Source: Pedomonas sp051304405 (GTDB lineage: Bacteria > Pseudomonadota > Alphaproteobacteria > Sphingomonadales > Sphingomonadaceae). Taken from it: DNA of 64,000 nucleotides. The position numbers and the translations under genes were made by a program. Location: contig NZ_JBPPGG010000002.1 in assembly GCF_051304405.1 (NCBI RefSeq), positions 434,001 to 498,000 of the forward strand. Direction: 5' to 3'. A model generated the notes under the pieces. It made no database searches. It was not told the origin of the DNA and saw only the letters and a list, made by a program, of their open reading frames with translations. This document shows positions 54,442-63,591 of the stretch, piece by piece (the first letter of the stretch is position 1; each line of letters opens with the position of its first letter).

Positions 54442-56226
54442 ATGTTGTTCAATTACCTCAACAGGATAAAAATCCTCTACAAGATGCTGGCGCCGCTGGC
54501 TCTCAGCGGCATCGTCGCTGTTGCGGTGACGGTGTTCTCGATCATCAACATGGGTGAGGTGTCCGACACCTACTCCCGGATGCTCGAGCGCCAGTCGCGG
54601 ATGCTGACCTCTGCCGCACTGGCCGATTCGCAGCGGGCGGACACGTCGAGTCTCGCCTTCAACCTGATCGCTGACGACAATGCTGAGAACATCCAGAAGC
54701 GCACCGACGAGCTGAAGGAAGTCCGCGCCCGGTTCCTCAAGAACGTCGATCAGGCGCTGAACCTCAGCGACCAGAAGGAGTCGATCGAGGCGCTCAAGGA
54801 CTTCCGCCAGCGCTACGTGACCGCGTTCGACATTCTGGAGGCCGTCTCGGTTTCGGCGCTGAAGCACGACAACGCGACCGCTCTGGCGATCATGTATGAA
54901 GAGTTCCAGCCGGAGATGGAGAGCCTGACGAAGGACATGAACGCCTTCATCGCGGCCCACGACAAGGCGCTGAGCGACGAGCGCGCGGTCCTCGCCCAGC
55001 GGGATGCGAGCACCCGCGAGGTCATCGTCGTCGTTCTCGGCATCAGCACCCTGCTGTCGCTGGCCGCCGGCTTCGTCCTCACCCGTGGCGGCGTCATCAA
55101 GCCGCTGGGCGAACTGACCAAGGCCACCAGCGAGCTGGCCGATGGCCGTCTCGACACGGAAGTGCCGCTCACCAACCGGGGCGACGAGCTGGGCGATGTG
55201 GCCCGCGCGCTCCTGGTGCTGCGCGAGAACTCCCGCGCCGCCGAGAAGCTGCGCGCCGAGCAGGAGGAAGCGGAGAAGCGCCAGCGCGAGGCCGAGGAGC
55301 GTCACCGCGCCGAGGAAGCGGCCCGTCTCGAGGAAGAGCGCAAGCGCGAGGCCGCCGAAGCGGCTGCCAAGGCCGCCCGGGCCAGCGCCATGGAAGCGGC
55401 GATCGCCGAGTTCGAAAGCACGATCAACGCCATCATCGCCTCCTTCAGCGAAGCGGCGGAGAAGGTGCGCGTCAGCTCCGAGGACATGACCCGCACGGCG
55501 CAGGACAACACCCGTCAGGCCGGAACCGTCGCGACCGCCGCCGAGCAGGCTGCCGCCAACGTGCAGATGGTCGCCGCCGCCGGCGAGGAGCTGGCCAGCT
55601 CGGTTGACGAGATCCGGCGCCAGACCATGCAGGCCAAGGCCGTGGCGGACAAGGCCGTGCAGGAAGCCCGCGACACCGACGCCAAGGTGCAGGGCCTGGT
55701 GGACGGCGCCCGCCAGATCGGCCAGGTGGTGGACCTCATCAACCAGATCGCCGAGCAGACCAACCTGCTGGCGCTCAACGCCACCATCGAGGCGGCCCGC
55801 GCGGGCGATGCGGGCCGGGGCTTCGCGGTCGTGGCGAGCGAGGTGAAGTCGCTGGCCAACCAGACCACCCAGGCCACCAACGACATCGCGGCCCAGATCG
55901 CGCTGATCCAGTCGGCGACCGAGGAGTCGGTGGCGGCCATCCGCTCGATCGCCGGCACCATCGGCGAGATCAACGAGATCTCCGTCGGCATCTCGGTGGC
56001 GGTGGAGCAGCAGAGCGCCTCGACGCAGGAGATTGCCCGCAACGTGCAGCAGGTGGCGCACGGCACGCAGGAAGTCTCCCGCAACATCGGCGGCATCAGC
56101 GGCGGCATCGAGCAGACCGGCCACAACGCCCAGGAAGTGCTCAATGCGGCCGACGCCCTCAGCCAGCAGGCGGAGGAGCTGCGGGTGCAGGTGAACCGCT
56201 TCCTCACCCAGGTCCGCGCCGCGTAA
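54442..56226 (+). CDS. Methyl-accepting chemotaxis protein
   Basis: This 594-residue chemoreceptor has helix 1 (about 13-35), a periplasmic four-helix sensing domain (about 36-190), helix 2 (about 193-212) and a HAMP domain (about 213-265). Residues 268-320 form a very charged Glu/Arg/Lys/Ala helix, likely a coiled coil. The signalling domain has its conserved tip, IAEQTNLLALNATIEAARAG, near 437. The C-terminus lacks an NWETF-type CheR tether. There are no che or flagellar genes in the window, and it lies between ppx and rnd. The ligand is unknown. GGGAGC precedes the ATG. Confidence 0.93.
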   Translation: MLFNYLNRIKILYKMLAPLALSGIVAVAVTVFSIINMGEVSDTYSRMLERQSRMLTSAALADSQRADTSSLAFNLIADDNAENIQKRTDELKEVRARFLKNVDQALNLSDQKESIEALKDFRQRYVTAFDILEAVSVSALKHDNATALAIMYEEFQPEMESLTKDMNAFIAAHDKALSDERAVLAQRDASTREVIVVVLGISTLLSLAAGFVLTRGGVIKPLGELTKATSELADGRLDTEVPLTNRGDELGDVARALLVLRENSRAAEKLRAEQEEAEKRQREAEERHRAEEAARLEEERKREAAEAAAKAARASAMEAAIAEFESTINAIIASFSEAAEKVRVSSEDMTRTAQDNTRQAGTVATAAEQAAANVQMVAAAGEELASSVDEIRRQTMQAKAVADKAVQEARDTDAKVQGLVDGARQIGQVVDLINQIAEQTNLLALNATIEAARAGDAGRGFAVVASEVKSLANQTTQATNDIAAQIALIQSATEESVAAIRSIAGTIGEINEISVGISVAVEQQSASTQEIARNVQQVAHGTQEVSRNIGGISGGIEQTGHNAQEVLNAADALSQQAEELRVQVNRFLTQVRAA

Positions 56227-56252
56227 GCCGCGCCCTCGGGAGAGGAAAGTCA

Positions 56253-56286
56253 AAAGACCCCGGCCGGGCAACCGGCCGGGGTCTTT
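56253..56286. terminator. Bidirectional terminator after the chemoreceptor
   Basis: A perfect 15-bp stem, AAAGACCCCGGCCGG/CCGGCCGGGGTCTTT with a GCAA loop, has T-rich ends on both strands. Confidence 0.88.
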
Positions 56287-56305
56287 GCTTGTCCAGGGTG
56301 GTTTG

Positions 56306-56382
56306 ATGGCGGGAGGGGCTCGCCCTTCAGGGAAGGGCGCGGCCCGGTCAACGAAAGGGCGCGCGGGGGTCCGGGACCCCGC
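56306..56382. repeat. Intergenic palindromic element, copy G (degenerate)
   Basis: The right half is present: GCGCGGCCCGGTCAACGAAA and GGGCGC, then hairpin GCGGGGGTCC/GGGACCCCGC (56363-56382). The left hairpin is reduced to GGGAGGGGCTCGCCCTTC. It lies between the convergent chemoreceptor and rnd genes. Confidence 0.55.
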
Positions 56383-56411
56383 AGGATCAGACTTCCTGAA
56401 AAACCAGCCGG

Positions 56412-57578
56412 TTACGCCGGTTCAACCTCGTGCAGGTTGAGCTTGCCGTCGCGCACGGAGAAGGCGAGCCGCCCCTCGACCATGGCGAGCGCATCCTTGC
56501 CGAAGTGGTTGTATCGCCAGCCGGAGAGGATGGCGAGGCCGTCCCGCTGGCCGGAGGCGAGGGCTTCCAGCTCGTCGGACCGGCAGACCAGCTTGGGGGC
56601 GATGCCCCATTCCTCGCAGCGGATCTTGAGCAGCAGCTTGAGCAGGTCGGCGATGAGCGACGCCTGGCGGCCCAGTGCGGTCATGCGCTCGCGGGCGGGG
56701 ATTTCCTCCTTCGGCATGGGCGGGGCGTTCTCCAGCACCGCCAGCAGGCGCGCACCGATATCGTTGCTGCCCCAGCTTGCGGGCAGGCCGCGCACGCGGG
56801 CGAGCGAGGCCTGATCGCGCGGCGGGTGCAGGGCGAGATCGATGAGGGTTTCGTCCTTCACCAGGCGGTTGCGCGGCAGGTTCTTGCCCTGGGCCTCGCG
56901 TTCGCGCCAGGCGGCCAGCGCCTTGAGGCGGCCCAGCACGTCCGCATTGCGGTTGGGCAGCTTCATGCGCCGCCACATCTGCTCGGGATCGCAGGTGTAG
57001 CTGGCCGGGTCCATGAGCCGGGCCATTTCCTCGTCCAGCCATTCGCCGCGGCCGGTTTCCTTCAGCCGCTCAAGCAGCCTGGGGAAGGCCTCGATCAGAT
57101 AGGTCACGTCGCCGATGGCGTAGTCGAGCTGGCGCTGTTCGAGGGGGCGGCGGCTCCAGTCGGTGAAGCGCGCGCCCTTGTTGATGTGGACGCCGAGCGT
57201 CTGCTCGACCAGCTGCTGGTAGCCCACCTGCTCGCCGAAACCCAGCGCCATGCCCGCGATCTGGGTGTCGAACAGCGGGGAGGGGACCCGGCCGGTGAGG
57301 CCGTAGAAGATCTCCAGATCCTGCCCGCCGGCGTGGACCACCTTCAGCACCGCCTCGTTGGCGAGGAGGGCGAACAGCGGCTCCAGCGACAGGCGCGGGG
57401 CCTTGGGGTCGATGATGGCGGCCTCCTCGGGACTCGCCACCTGGATGAGGCAGAGATCGGGATAGTAGCTGTTCTCGCGCATGAACTCGGTGTCCAGCGC
57501 GACGAAAGGTTGGCGAGCCAGCCGGGCGCACAGTGCCGACAGGTCGTCCGTGGTCGTGATCAGTACATATTCGCTCAT
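56412..57578 (-). CDS. rnd: Ribonuclease D
   Basis: This 388-residue 3'-5' exoribonuclease of the DEDDy family trims tRNA and other stable RNA. ExoI is FVALDTEFMRE (D29, E31), ExoII is VVHAGGQDLEIFYG and ExoIII is LDYAIGDVTYL. An HRDC domain follows at about 205-290. ATG 57578 is taken over the in-frame GTG 57584. It is divergent from aspS with 100 bases between, a common alphaproteobacterial pair. Confidence 0.95.
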   Translation of the reverse strand: MSEYVLITTTDDLSALCARLARQPFVALDTEFMRENSYYPDLCLIQVASPEEAAIIDPKAPRLSLEPLFALLANEAVLKVVHAGGQDLEIFYGLTGRVPSPLFDTQIAGMALGFGEQVGYQQLVEQTLGVHINKGARFTDWSRRPLEQRQLDYAIGDVTYLIEAFPRLLERLKETGRGEWLDEEMARLMDPASYTCDPEQMWRRMKLPNRNADVLGRLKALAAWREREAQGKNLPRNRLVKDETLIDLALHPPRDQASLARVRGLPASWGSNDIGARLLAVLENAPPMPKEEIPARERMTALGRQASLIADLLKLLLKIRCEEWGIAPKLVCRSDELEALASGQRDGLAILSGWRYNHFGKDALAMVEGRLAFSVRDGKLNLHEVEPA

Positions 57579-57678
57579 GGACACCGCTGTAGCAGCTTGC
57601 AGCGCCTTGACAAACGGGGCGTGAAGCTGTGTGTGTCCGCGATCCGAATTTTTTTCCGGTTACAACCGAGTTTTTGCC

Positions 57679-59451
57679 ATGCACGCCTATCGCACCCATA
57701 CCTGCGGAGAACTCCGCGAAGCCAATGTCGGCGAAACCGTCCGCCTGTCGGGCTGGGTCCACCGCAAGCGCGATCACGGCAACCTGCTGTTCATCGACCT
57801 GCGCGACCATTATGGCCTGACGCAGATCGTCGTTGATGTCGACTCGGCCGCGTTCAAGAACGCCGAGCACGTCCGCTCCGAATCGGTGATTCGCGTGGAT
57901 GGCAAGGTGGTGGCCCGCACGCCCGAGACCATCAACGACAACCTGCCCACCGGCCGCATCGAGGTGAAGGCCGAGGTGGTCGACGTGCTCTCGGCCGCCG
58001 CCGAGCTGCCGATGCCGGTGTTCGGTGATGCGGAGTACCCGGAAGACATCCGTCTGCGCTACCGCTTCCTCGACCTGCGCCGCGAGCGGCTGCACAAGAA
58101 CATCGTGCTGCGCTCCAACGTCATCGCGTCGTTGCGCCGCCGCATGATCGAGCAGGGCTTCCAGGAGTTCCAGACGCCGATCCTCACGGCCTCCAGCCCC
58201 GAGGGCGCGCGCGACTTCCTGGTGCCGAGCCGTCTGCACCCGGGCAAGTTCTACGCGCTGCCGCAGGCGCCGCAGATGTTCAAGCAGCTGCTGATGGTGG
58301 CGGGCTTCGACCGCTACTTCCAGATCGCGCCCTGCTTCCGCGACGAGGACGCCCGCGCCGACCGCAGCCCGGGCGAGTTCTACCAGCTCGACTTCGAGAT
58401 GAGCTTCGTCACACAGGAAGACGTGTTCGCGGCCATCGAGCCGGTGCTCTACGGCGTGTTCGAGGAGTTCGCCAACGGCCGCACGGTCAGCCCGTATCCG
58501 TTCAAGCGCATTCCCTACAAGGAATCGATGCTGAAGTACGGCACCGACAAGCCGGACCTGCGCAACCCCATCGTCATTCATGACGTGACCGAAATCTTCC
58601 GGGGCTCGGGCTTCGGCATCTTCGCCCGCTCGATCGAGACCGGCGCGGTGGTGCGCGCCATCCCGGCACCGGAGGCGGGCCTGCGTCCGCGCTCCTTCTT
58701 CGACGGCACCAACGACTGGGCCCGTCAGGAAGGCTATGCGGGCCTTGGCTACATCAACTTCAAGGACGGCGTCGCCGGCGGCCCCATCGCCAAGAACATC
58801 GGCGAGGAGCGGGTTGCGCAGCTGGTGGCCCAGCTGGGCCTCGGCCCCAATGACGGCGTGTTCTTCGCCTGCGACAAGGAAGCCGGTGCTGCCAAGCTGG
58901 CGGGCCTTGCCCGCACCCGCATCGGCAACGAGCTGGGCCTGATCGACCCGAACCGGTTCGAGTTCTGCTGGATCATCGACTTCCCCATGTTCGAGTACGA
59001 CGAGCAGGAGAAGAAGATCATCTTCTCGCACAACCCGTTCTCCATGCCGCAGGGCGAGATGGAGGCGCTGGAGACCAAGGACCCTCTGGAGATCTTGGCC
59101 TACCAGTACGACATCGTCTGCAACGGCATCGAGCTGTCCTCGGGCGCGATCCGGAACCACAAGCCGGAGATCATGTACAAGGCGTTCGAGATCGCCGGGT
59201 ACTCGAAGGAGGACGTGGACTCCAAGTTCGGCGGCATGATCAACGCCTTCAAGCTGGGCGCGCCGCCCCACGGCGGCTCGGCGCCGGGCGTTGACCGCAT
59301 CGTCATGCTGCTGGCGGACGAGCCGAACATCCGCGAGGTCATCGTCTTCCCGATGAACCAGAAGGCGGAAGACCTGATGATGAACGCGCCCTCGGAGGTG
59401 TCGCCGAAGCAGCTGCGCGAGCTGTCGATCCGGGTGGTCAAGCCCGAGTAG
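57679..59451 (+). CDS. aspS: Aspartyl-tRNA synthetase, probably non-discriminating
   Basis: This 590-residue class IIb synthetase has an OB-fold anticodon domain, motif 2 FRDEDARADRSPGEFYQLD, the bacterial GAD insertion and motif 3 GAPPHGGSAPGVDRIVMLL. The anticodon domain has GWVHRKRDHGNLLF, with His33 where tRNA-Asp-specific bacterial enzymes have Leu. In studied cases His here goes with charging of both tRNA-Asp and tRNA-Asn, the latter then amidated by GatCAB. ATG 57679 starts MHAYRTHTCGELR, the family start. Confidence 0.96.
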   Translation: MHAYRTHTCGELREANVGETVRLSGWVHRKRDHGNLLFIDLRDHYGLTQIVVDVDSAAFKNAEHVRSESVIRVDGKVVARTPETINDNLPTGRIEVKAEVVDVLSAAAELPMPVFGDAEYPEDIRLRYRFLDLRRERLHKNIVLRSNVIASLRRRMIEQGFQEFQTPILTASSPEGARDFLVPSRLHPGKFYALPQAPQMFKQLLMVAGFDRYFQIAPCFRDEDARADRSPGEFYQLDFEMSFVTQEDVFAAIEPVLYGVFEEFANGRTVSPYPFKRIPYKESMLKYGTDKPDLRNPIVIHDVTEIFRGSGFGIFARSIETGAVVRAIPAPEAGLRPRSFFDGTNDWARQEGYAGLGYINFKDGVAGGPIAKNIGEERVAQLVAQLGLGPNDGVFFACDKEAGAAKLAGLARTRIGNELGLIDPNRFEFCWIIDFPMFEYDEQEKKIIFSHNPFSMPQGEMEALETKDPLEILAYQYDIVCNGIELSSGAIRNHKPEIMYKAFEIAGYSKEDVDSKFGGMINAFKLGAPPHGGSAPGVDRIVMLLADEPNIREVIVFPMNQKAEDLMMNAPSEVSPKQLRELSIRVVKPE

Positions 59452-59481
59452 GACGCAGCCTCCCGCTTGCAGGCAAAATAC

Positions 59482-59515
59482 AAAGCGCCCGGAAAACCAA
59501 CCTTCCGGGCGCTTT
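59482..59515 (+). terminator. Terminator after aspS
   Basis: AAAGCGCCCGGAA/TTCCGGGCGCTTT, a 13-bp perfect stem with an 8-nt loop, is followed by CTTTG. The rest of the gap to glpK (to 59719) shows nothing further. Confidence 0.85.
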
Positions 59516-59719
59516 CTTTGTCACGCGAACGCCAGCGCAACGCAACAGGCACTCCGATCGACACCGCTTGCATAGGTGCAGGCGGCTGCCTTCTGCGTGC
59601 AGCTTGCCGTGCCCGTACATCCTGCCCGGGAAGTGGTTAATATCGCGTAATCCAGACTTCAGGGCGGGGGGCCGCACGCGCCGTGTTGCTCCGTGCGCCG
59701 GTGCCGCTACATTGCCGTC

Positions 59720-61219
59720 ATGACTGATCTGCTGCTCGCCCTCGACGAGGGCACGACGTCCACCCGCGCCATGGTGTTCGACCCGACCGGCAAGCCGGTG
59801 GCCAGCGCCGCGCGCCCGCTGACCCAGTTCTACCCGCAGCCGGGCCGGGTGGAGCACGACCCGGAGGAGATCTGGCGGGAAACCCTGGCCGCCGCGACGG
59901 AGGCCATCCGCACGGCGGGCGGGGCGGAGCGCATCGCCGCCATTGGCCTCACCAACCAGCGCGAGACCATCGTGTTCTGGGACCGGGCGACCGGCGCGCC
60001 GGTGGGCCCGGCCATCGTGTGGCAGGACCGGCGCACGGCGGACGACTGCGCGGCCCTTGAGCGGGAGGGCCACGGCCCGAGTGTGGCGTCGGCGACGGGC
60101 CTGCCGATCGATCCCTACTTCTCCGCCACCAAGATGGGCTGGGCGCTGAGGCACCGCCCCGCATTGCGGGACCTGCTGGGGGCAGGGCGGCTGGCGGCAG
60201 GGACGGTCGACAGCTACCTGATCTACCGCCTGACCGGCGGCCTCCACATCACCGATGCCACCAATGCCGCGCGCACCCTGCTGATGGACCTGAACACCTG
60301 CCAGTGGCGGGATGATCTGTGCGACCTGTTCGGCGTGCCGCGCAGCATTCTGCCGGAGATCACGGACAGCGCGGGGGCGCTCGGCGTCACCCGGGCGGCG
60401 CTGTTCGGCCGGGCTATCCCTGTCTGCGGCGTGGCGGGGGACCAGCAGGCCGCCGCCATCGGCCAGGCCTGCGTCGCGCCGGGCGCGGTGAAGGCCACCT
60501 ACGGCACCGGCGGCTTCGTGCTCGCCCATGTGGGCGAGACGCCGCGCCTCTCCCGCAACCGCCTCTTGGCGACCCTTGCCTGGCGCATCGGCGGCAAGCC
60601 CGCCTATGCGCTGGAGGGCAGCATCTTCGTGGCGGGCAGCGCGGTCAAATGGCTGCGCGACCAGGTGGGGCTGGTGCTGGAGGCGGGGGAGACCGAGCGG
60701 CTGGCCCGCTCCGTCAGCTCGACCGAGGGCGTCTATCTGGTGCCTGCGTTCGTCGGGCTCGGTGCGCCCCACTGGCGGCCGGACGCGCGGGCGCTGCTGA
60801 CGGGCCTCACCTTCGGGGCGACCCGCGCCCACATCGTCCGCGCCTGCCTGGAGGCCATGAGCTACCAGACCCATGACCTGATGACCGCCTTCCGTCAGGA
60901 CGGGGTGGAGCCGCAGGTGGTGCGGATCGACGGCGGCATGGCGGTCAACGACTGGATGGCGCAGGATCTGGCGGACATGCTGGGCGTGACGGTGGAGCGC
61001 CCGGTCGTCACCGAGACGACGGCGCTGGGCGCGGCCATTCTGGCGGGCGTCGGCTGCGGGCTCCTCGGCGGCGTGGAGGAGGCGGGGCGGCTGTGGCACC
61101 GGGACCGCTGCTTCGCGCCGGGACTTGAAGAAGCTGCGCGCGCCGCTAGGTTGGCGGGCTGGCGCGCCGCCGTCGCCCAGGCGCTGGGCAGCACGCCGGG
61201 CTGCACGGGGGCGGCGTGA
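59720..61219 (+). CDS. glpK: Glycerol kinase
   Basis: This 499-residue FGGY-family kinase makes sn-glycerol 3-phosphate. Visible motifs are LALDEGTTSTRAMVFD, IGLTNQRETIVFWD, VWQDRRTADDC, YGTGGFVLAHVG and the C-terminal signature IDGGMAVNDWMAQDLADML. ATG 59720 begins the conserved N-terminus, with no clear ribosome-binding site. Neither glpF nor glpD is nearby, so glycerol uptake and oxidation genes must be elsewhere. Confidence 0.95.
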   Translation: MTDLLLALDEGTTSTRAMVFDPTGKPVASAARPLTQFYPQPGRVEHDPEEIWRETLAAATEAIRTAGGAERIAAIGLTNQRETIVFWDRATGAPVGPAIVWQDRRTADDCAALEREGHGPSVASATGLPIDPYFSATKMGWALRHRPALRDLLGAGRLAAGTVDSYLIYRLTGGLHITDATNAARTLLMDLNTCQWRDDLCDLFGVPRSILPEITDSAGALGVTRAALFGRAIPVCGVAGDQQAAAIGQACVAPGAVKATYGTGGFVLAHVGETPRLSRNRLLATLAWRIGGKPAYALEGSIFVAGSAVKWLRDQVGLVLEAGETERLARSVSSTEGVYLVPAFVGLGAPHWRPDARALLTGLTFGATRAHIVRACLEAMSYQTHDLMTAFRQDGVEPQVVRIDGGMAVNDWMAQDLADMLGVTVERPVVTETTALGAAILAGVGCGLLGGVEEAGRLWHRDRCFAPGLEEAARAARLAGWRAAVAQALGSTPGCTGAA

Positions 61220-61279
61220 TCCGGGCGCTTGCCGTCCGGCGCGTCAGAGCCGTGTCGCGTGCGTGAACAAGGGAATTGC

Positions 61280-61555
61280 ATGAGCAGCTTCTGGTCCATT
61301 GCCCTGTCGGTGGCGGTCATCCTGTCCTTCGTCCTCATCGGCTTCGGCATCCGCCACGCCATGCGGCATCAGGGGCGGGAGCGGCTGCGCGGCATCCTGA
61401 TGGTGGTGGCGGGGCTGGTCATTCTGGGCAACGTCTATCTCTACACCACCGCACCCGCGTCACCCCCTCCGCCGCCCGGGGCACCGGCGGCAGGCGAGGG
61501 CGGCTCCGCGAGCAACGAAGACCCTGTGGGCAACGAAAAGGACAACCGGTCATGA
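61280..61555 (+). CDS. Small membrane protein of unknown function
   Basis: This 91-residue protein has two hydrophobic segments, about 4-22 (FWSIALSVAVILSFVLIGFG) and 38-56 (ILMVVAGLVILGNVYLY), joined by a basic loop, then a Pro/Ser/Gly-rich tail. No family is recognised. ATG 61280 follows AGGGAA. Its stop overlaps the next small gene by 4 bases (ATGA), so the pair is translationally coupled. Confidence 0.7.
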   Translation: MSSFWSIALSVAVILSFVLIGFGIRHAMRHQGRERLRGILMVVAGLVILGNVYLYTTAPASPPPPPGAPAAGEGGSASNEDPVGNEKDNRS

Positions 61556-61689
61556 GCGTGCTGCTGAAGGCCTTCTTCGCCGCCATTCTGGCCATGGTGG
61601 CCCTGCTCGCCGCGGCCGAGATCTTCATTCCCTCGCTTGATGAGATGGCCGAGCAGCGCCAGGCCGCGCTGGAGGCCCGTCGCAACTGA
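61552..61689 (+). CDS. Very small single-helix membrane protein
   Basis: This 45-residue protein is coupled to the preceding gene by ATGA. A single hydrophobic helix (about 3-24, VLLKAFFAAILAMVALLAAA) is followed by a charged tail, EMAEQRQAALEARRN. No family is recognised. The coupling and third-position GC support real coding. Confidence 0.6.
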   Translation: MSVLLKAFFAAILAMVALLAAAEIFIPSLDEMAEQRQAALEARRN

Positions 61690-61857
61690 CGGCGCCCGTC
61701 CTATCTCCCTGAAAGGCAACGGGCGGTCATTCGGCCTGGATTCGCCCCGACTCGCACAGTCTTGCAAATTTCAGGCTGGCCATGGGCCGGACCGCGTGCT
61801 TTGAATGCGCGCAATTTAAATCCAAACCCGGACAACCTCGAACGAGTAGCAACTTCC

Positions 61858-63507
61858 GTGACCAGTTTCGACGACGATCAGACGGCGCCCCTGACCGCCG
61901 AAGCCGATGCAGCGACCCGCGCGTCCCAGCGCCCGCAGAACATCAGCAACCGGCGCACCTTCGCGATCATCGCGCACCCGGACGCCGGCAAGACCACCCT
62001 CACCGAAAAGCTGCTGCTGTTCGGTGGCGCGATCCGGCTTGCCGGTCAGGTGAAGGCGCGCGGCGAGCGCCGCCGCGCCCGCTCGGACTGGATGGAGATC
62101 GAGAAGAACCGCGGCATCTCCGTCACCTCCTCGGTGATGACCTTCGAGCGCGGCGGGATCACCTTCAACCTGCTCGACACGCCGGGCCACGAGGACTTCT
62201 CGGAGGACACCTACCGCACGCTGACGGCGGTCGACAGCGCCGTGATGGTGATCGACGCGGCCAAGGGCATCGAGAGCCAGACCCGCAAGCTGCTGGAGGT
62301 CTGCCGCATCCGCAACATCCCGATCATCACCTTCGTCAACAAGATCGACCGCGAGTCCAAGAGCCCGTTCGAGCTGCTGGACGAGATCGAGAACACCCTG
62401 GCGCTGGACGTGACGCCCATGAACTGGCCTGTCGGTGCGGGCTCCACCTTCCACGGCGTCTACGACTTCCGGAAGAACGAATTCCTCACCTCCAGCCACG
62501 GCCGAGGCGGGGCCTATGACCAGTACCTGCCCATGTCCGGCATCGAGGACGCGGCGCTGGACCGGATGGTGCCCGCCGACGTGCTCGCCGAGTTCCGCGA
62601 GACCGCCGAACTGGCCATGTCCGCCTACCCGGAGCCGGACCGCGCGGCCTACCTCAACGGCGATCTGACGCCGGTGTTCTTCGGCTCGGCGCTGAAGGAC
62701 TTCTCGGTGGAGCAGCTGCTGGACGCCATCGGCGCGCTGGCGCCGCCGCCGCGCAGCCAGCCCGCCGACACCCGCACGGTCGAGGCGAGCGAACCCAAGG
62801 TGACCGGCTTTGTCTTCAAGGTTCAGGCCAACATGGACCCGAACCACCGCGACCGCGTCGCCTTCTTCCGCCTGTGCTCGGGCCGGTTCCGGCGCGGCAT
62901 GAAGCTGAAGCAGATCGGCACCGGCAAGCAGCTGGCGGTCAACAACCCCATCTTCTTCTTCGCGCAGGACCGCGAACTGGTGGAAGAGGCCATGCCGGGC
63001 GACATCATCGGCATCCCCAACCACGGCACGCTGCGGGTGGGCGACACGCTCACCGAAGGCGAGACGCTGCGCTTCACCGGCATTCCCAACTTCGCGCCGG
63101 ACATCCTGCGCCGCGTGCGCCTGGGCGATCCGCTCAAGATCAAGTCCATGCGCCAGGCGCTCCAGGATCTCTCGGAGGAGGGCGTCATCCAGGTGTTCCG
63201 CCCGGCCATCGGCTCCAACTGGATCGTGGGCGTCGTCGGCGCGCTCCAGCTGGAGGTGCTCGCCTCCCGCGCGCTCGCCGAATACAAGGTGGAGATCGGC
63301 TTCGAGGAAAGCCCCTACGAGGTCGCCCGCTGGGTGACGAGCGACGACCCGCAGGCGCTGAAACGCTTCATGGAAGCCAACCGGTCCGACATGGCGGAAG
63401 ACCGCGACGGCCACCCCGTGTTCATGGCCCGCAGCCAGTGGCGGCTCGACCGCGCCGCCGAGGAAAACAAGGACATCACCTTCAGCGCGTTCCGCGAACG
63501 CTCCTGA
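61858..63507 (+). CDS. prfC: Peptide chain release factor 3
   Basis: This GTPase of about 549 residues recycles RF1/RF2 from the ribosome. G1 is AHPDAGKTTL, G2 is in NRGISVTSSVM, G3 is DTPGHEDFSEDTYRTL and G4 is NKIDRE. The block NNPIFFFAQDRELVEEAMPGDIIG is typical of RF3 rather than EF-G. GTG 61858 starts a short N-terminal extension. TTG 61801 or 61762 are also open and no ribosome-binding site decides. The family is usually about 525-530 residues. Confidence 0.95.
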   Translation: MTSFDDDQTAPLTAEADAATRASQRPQNISNRRTFAIIAHPDAGKTTLTEKLLLFGGAIRLAGQVKARGERRRARSDWMEIEKNRGISVTSSVMTFERGGITFNLLDTPGHEDFSEDTYRTLTAVDSAVMVIDAAKGIESQTRKLLEVCRIRNIPIITFVNKIDRESKSPFELLDEIENTLALDVTPMNWPVGAGSTFHGVYDFRKNEFLTSSHGRGGAYDQYLPMSGIEDAALDRMVPADVLAEFRETAELAMSAYPEPDRAAYLNGDLTPVFFGSALKDFSVEQLLDAIGALAPPPRSQPADTRTVEASEPKVTGFVFKVQANMDPNHRDRVAFFRLCSGRFRRGMKLKQIGTGKQLAVNNPIFFFAQDRELVEEAMPGDIIGIPNHGTLRVGDTLTEGETLRFTGIPNFAPDILRRVRLGDPLKIKSMRQALQDLSEEGVIQVFRPAIGSNWIVGVVGALQLEVLASRALAEYKVEIGFEESPYEVARWVTSDDPQALKRFMEANRSDMAEDRDGHPVFMARSQWRLDRAAEENKDITFSAFRERS

Positions 63508-63519
63508 GGGTTGTGAAGG

Positions 63520-63591
63520 GCGTGGGGCCAATCAACGAACGAGGGTTTCCCACGGGGTTCCGCGACCTCCTTGGGGAGCCTTCCCGTCAGG
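63520..63591. repeat. Possible degenerate relative of the palindromic element
   Basis: ATCAACGAACGAGGGTTTCC resembles the AACGAA-GGG arm of the other copies and also lies between convergent genes. No good terminal hairpin is left, so this is a weak match. Confidence 0.25.
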
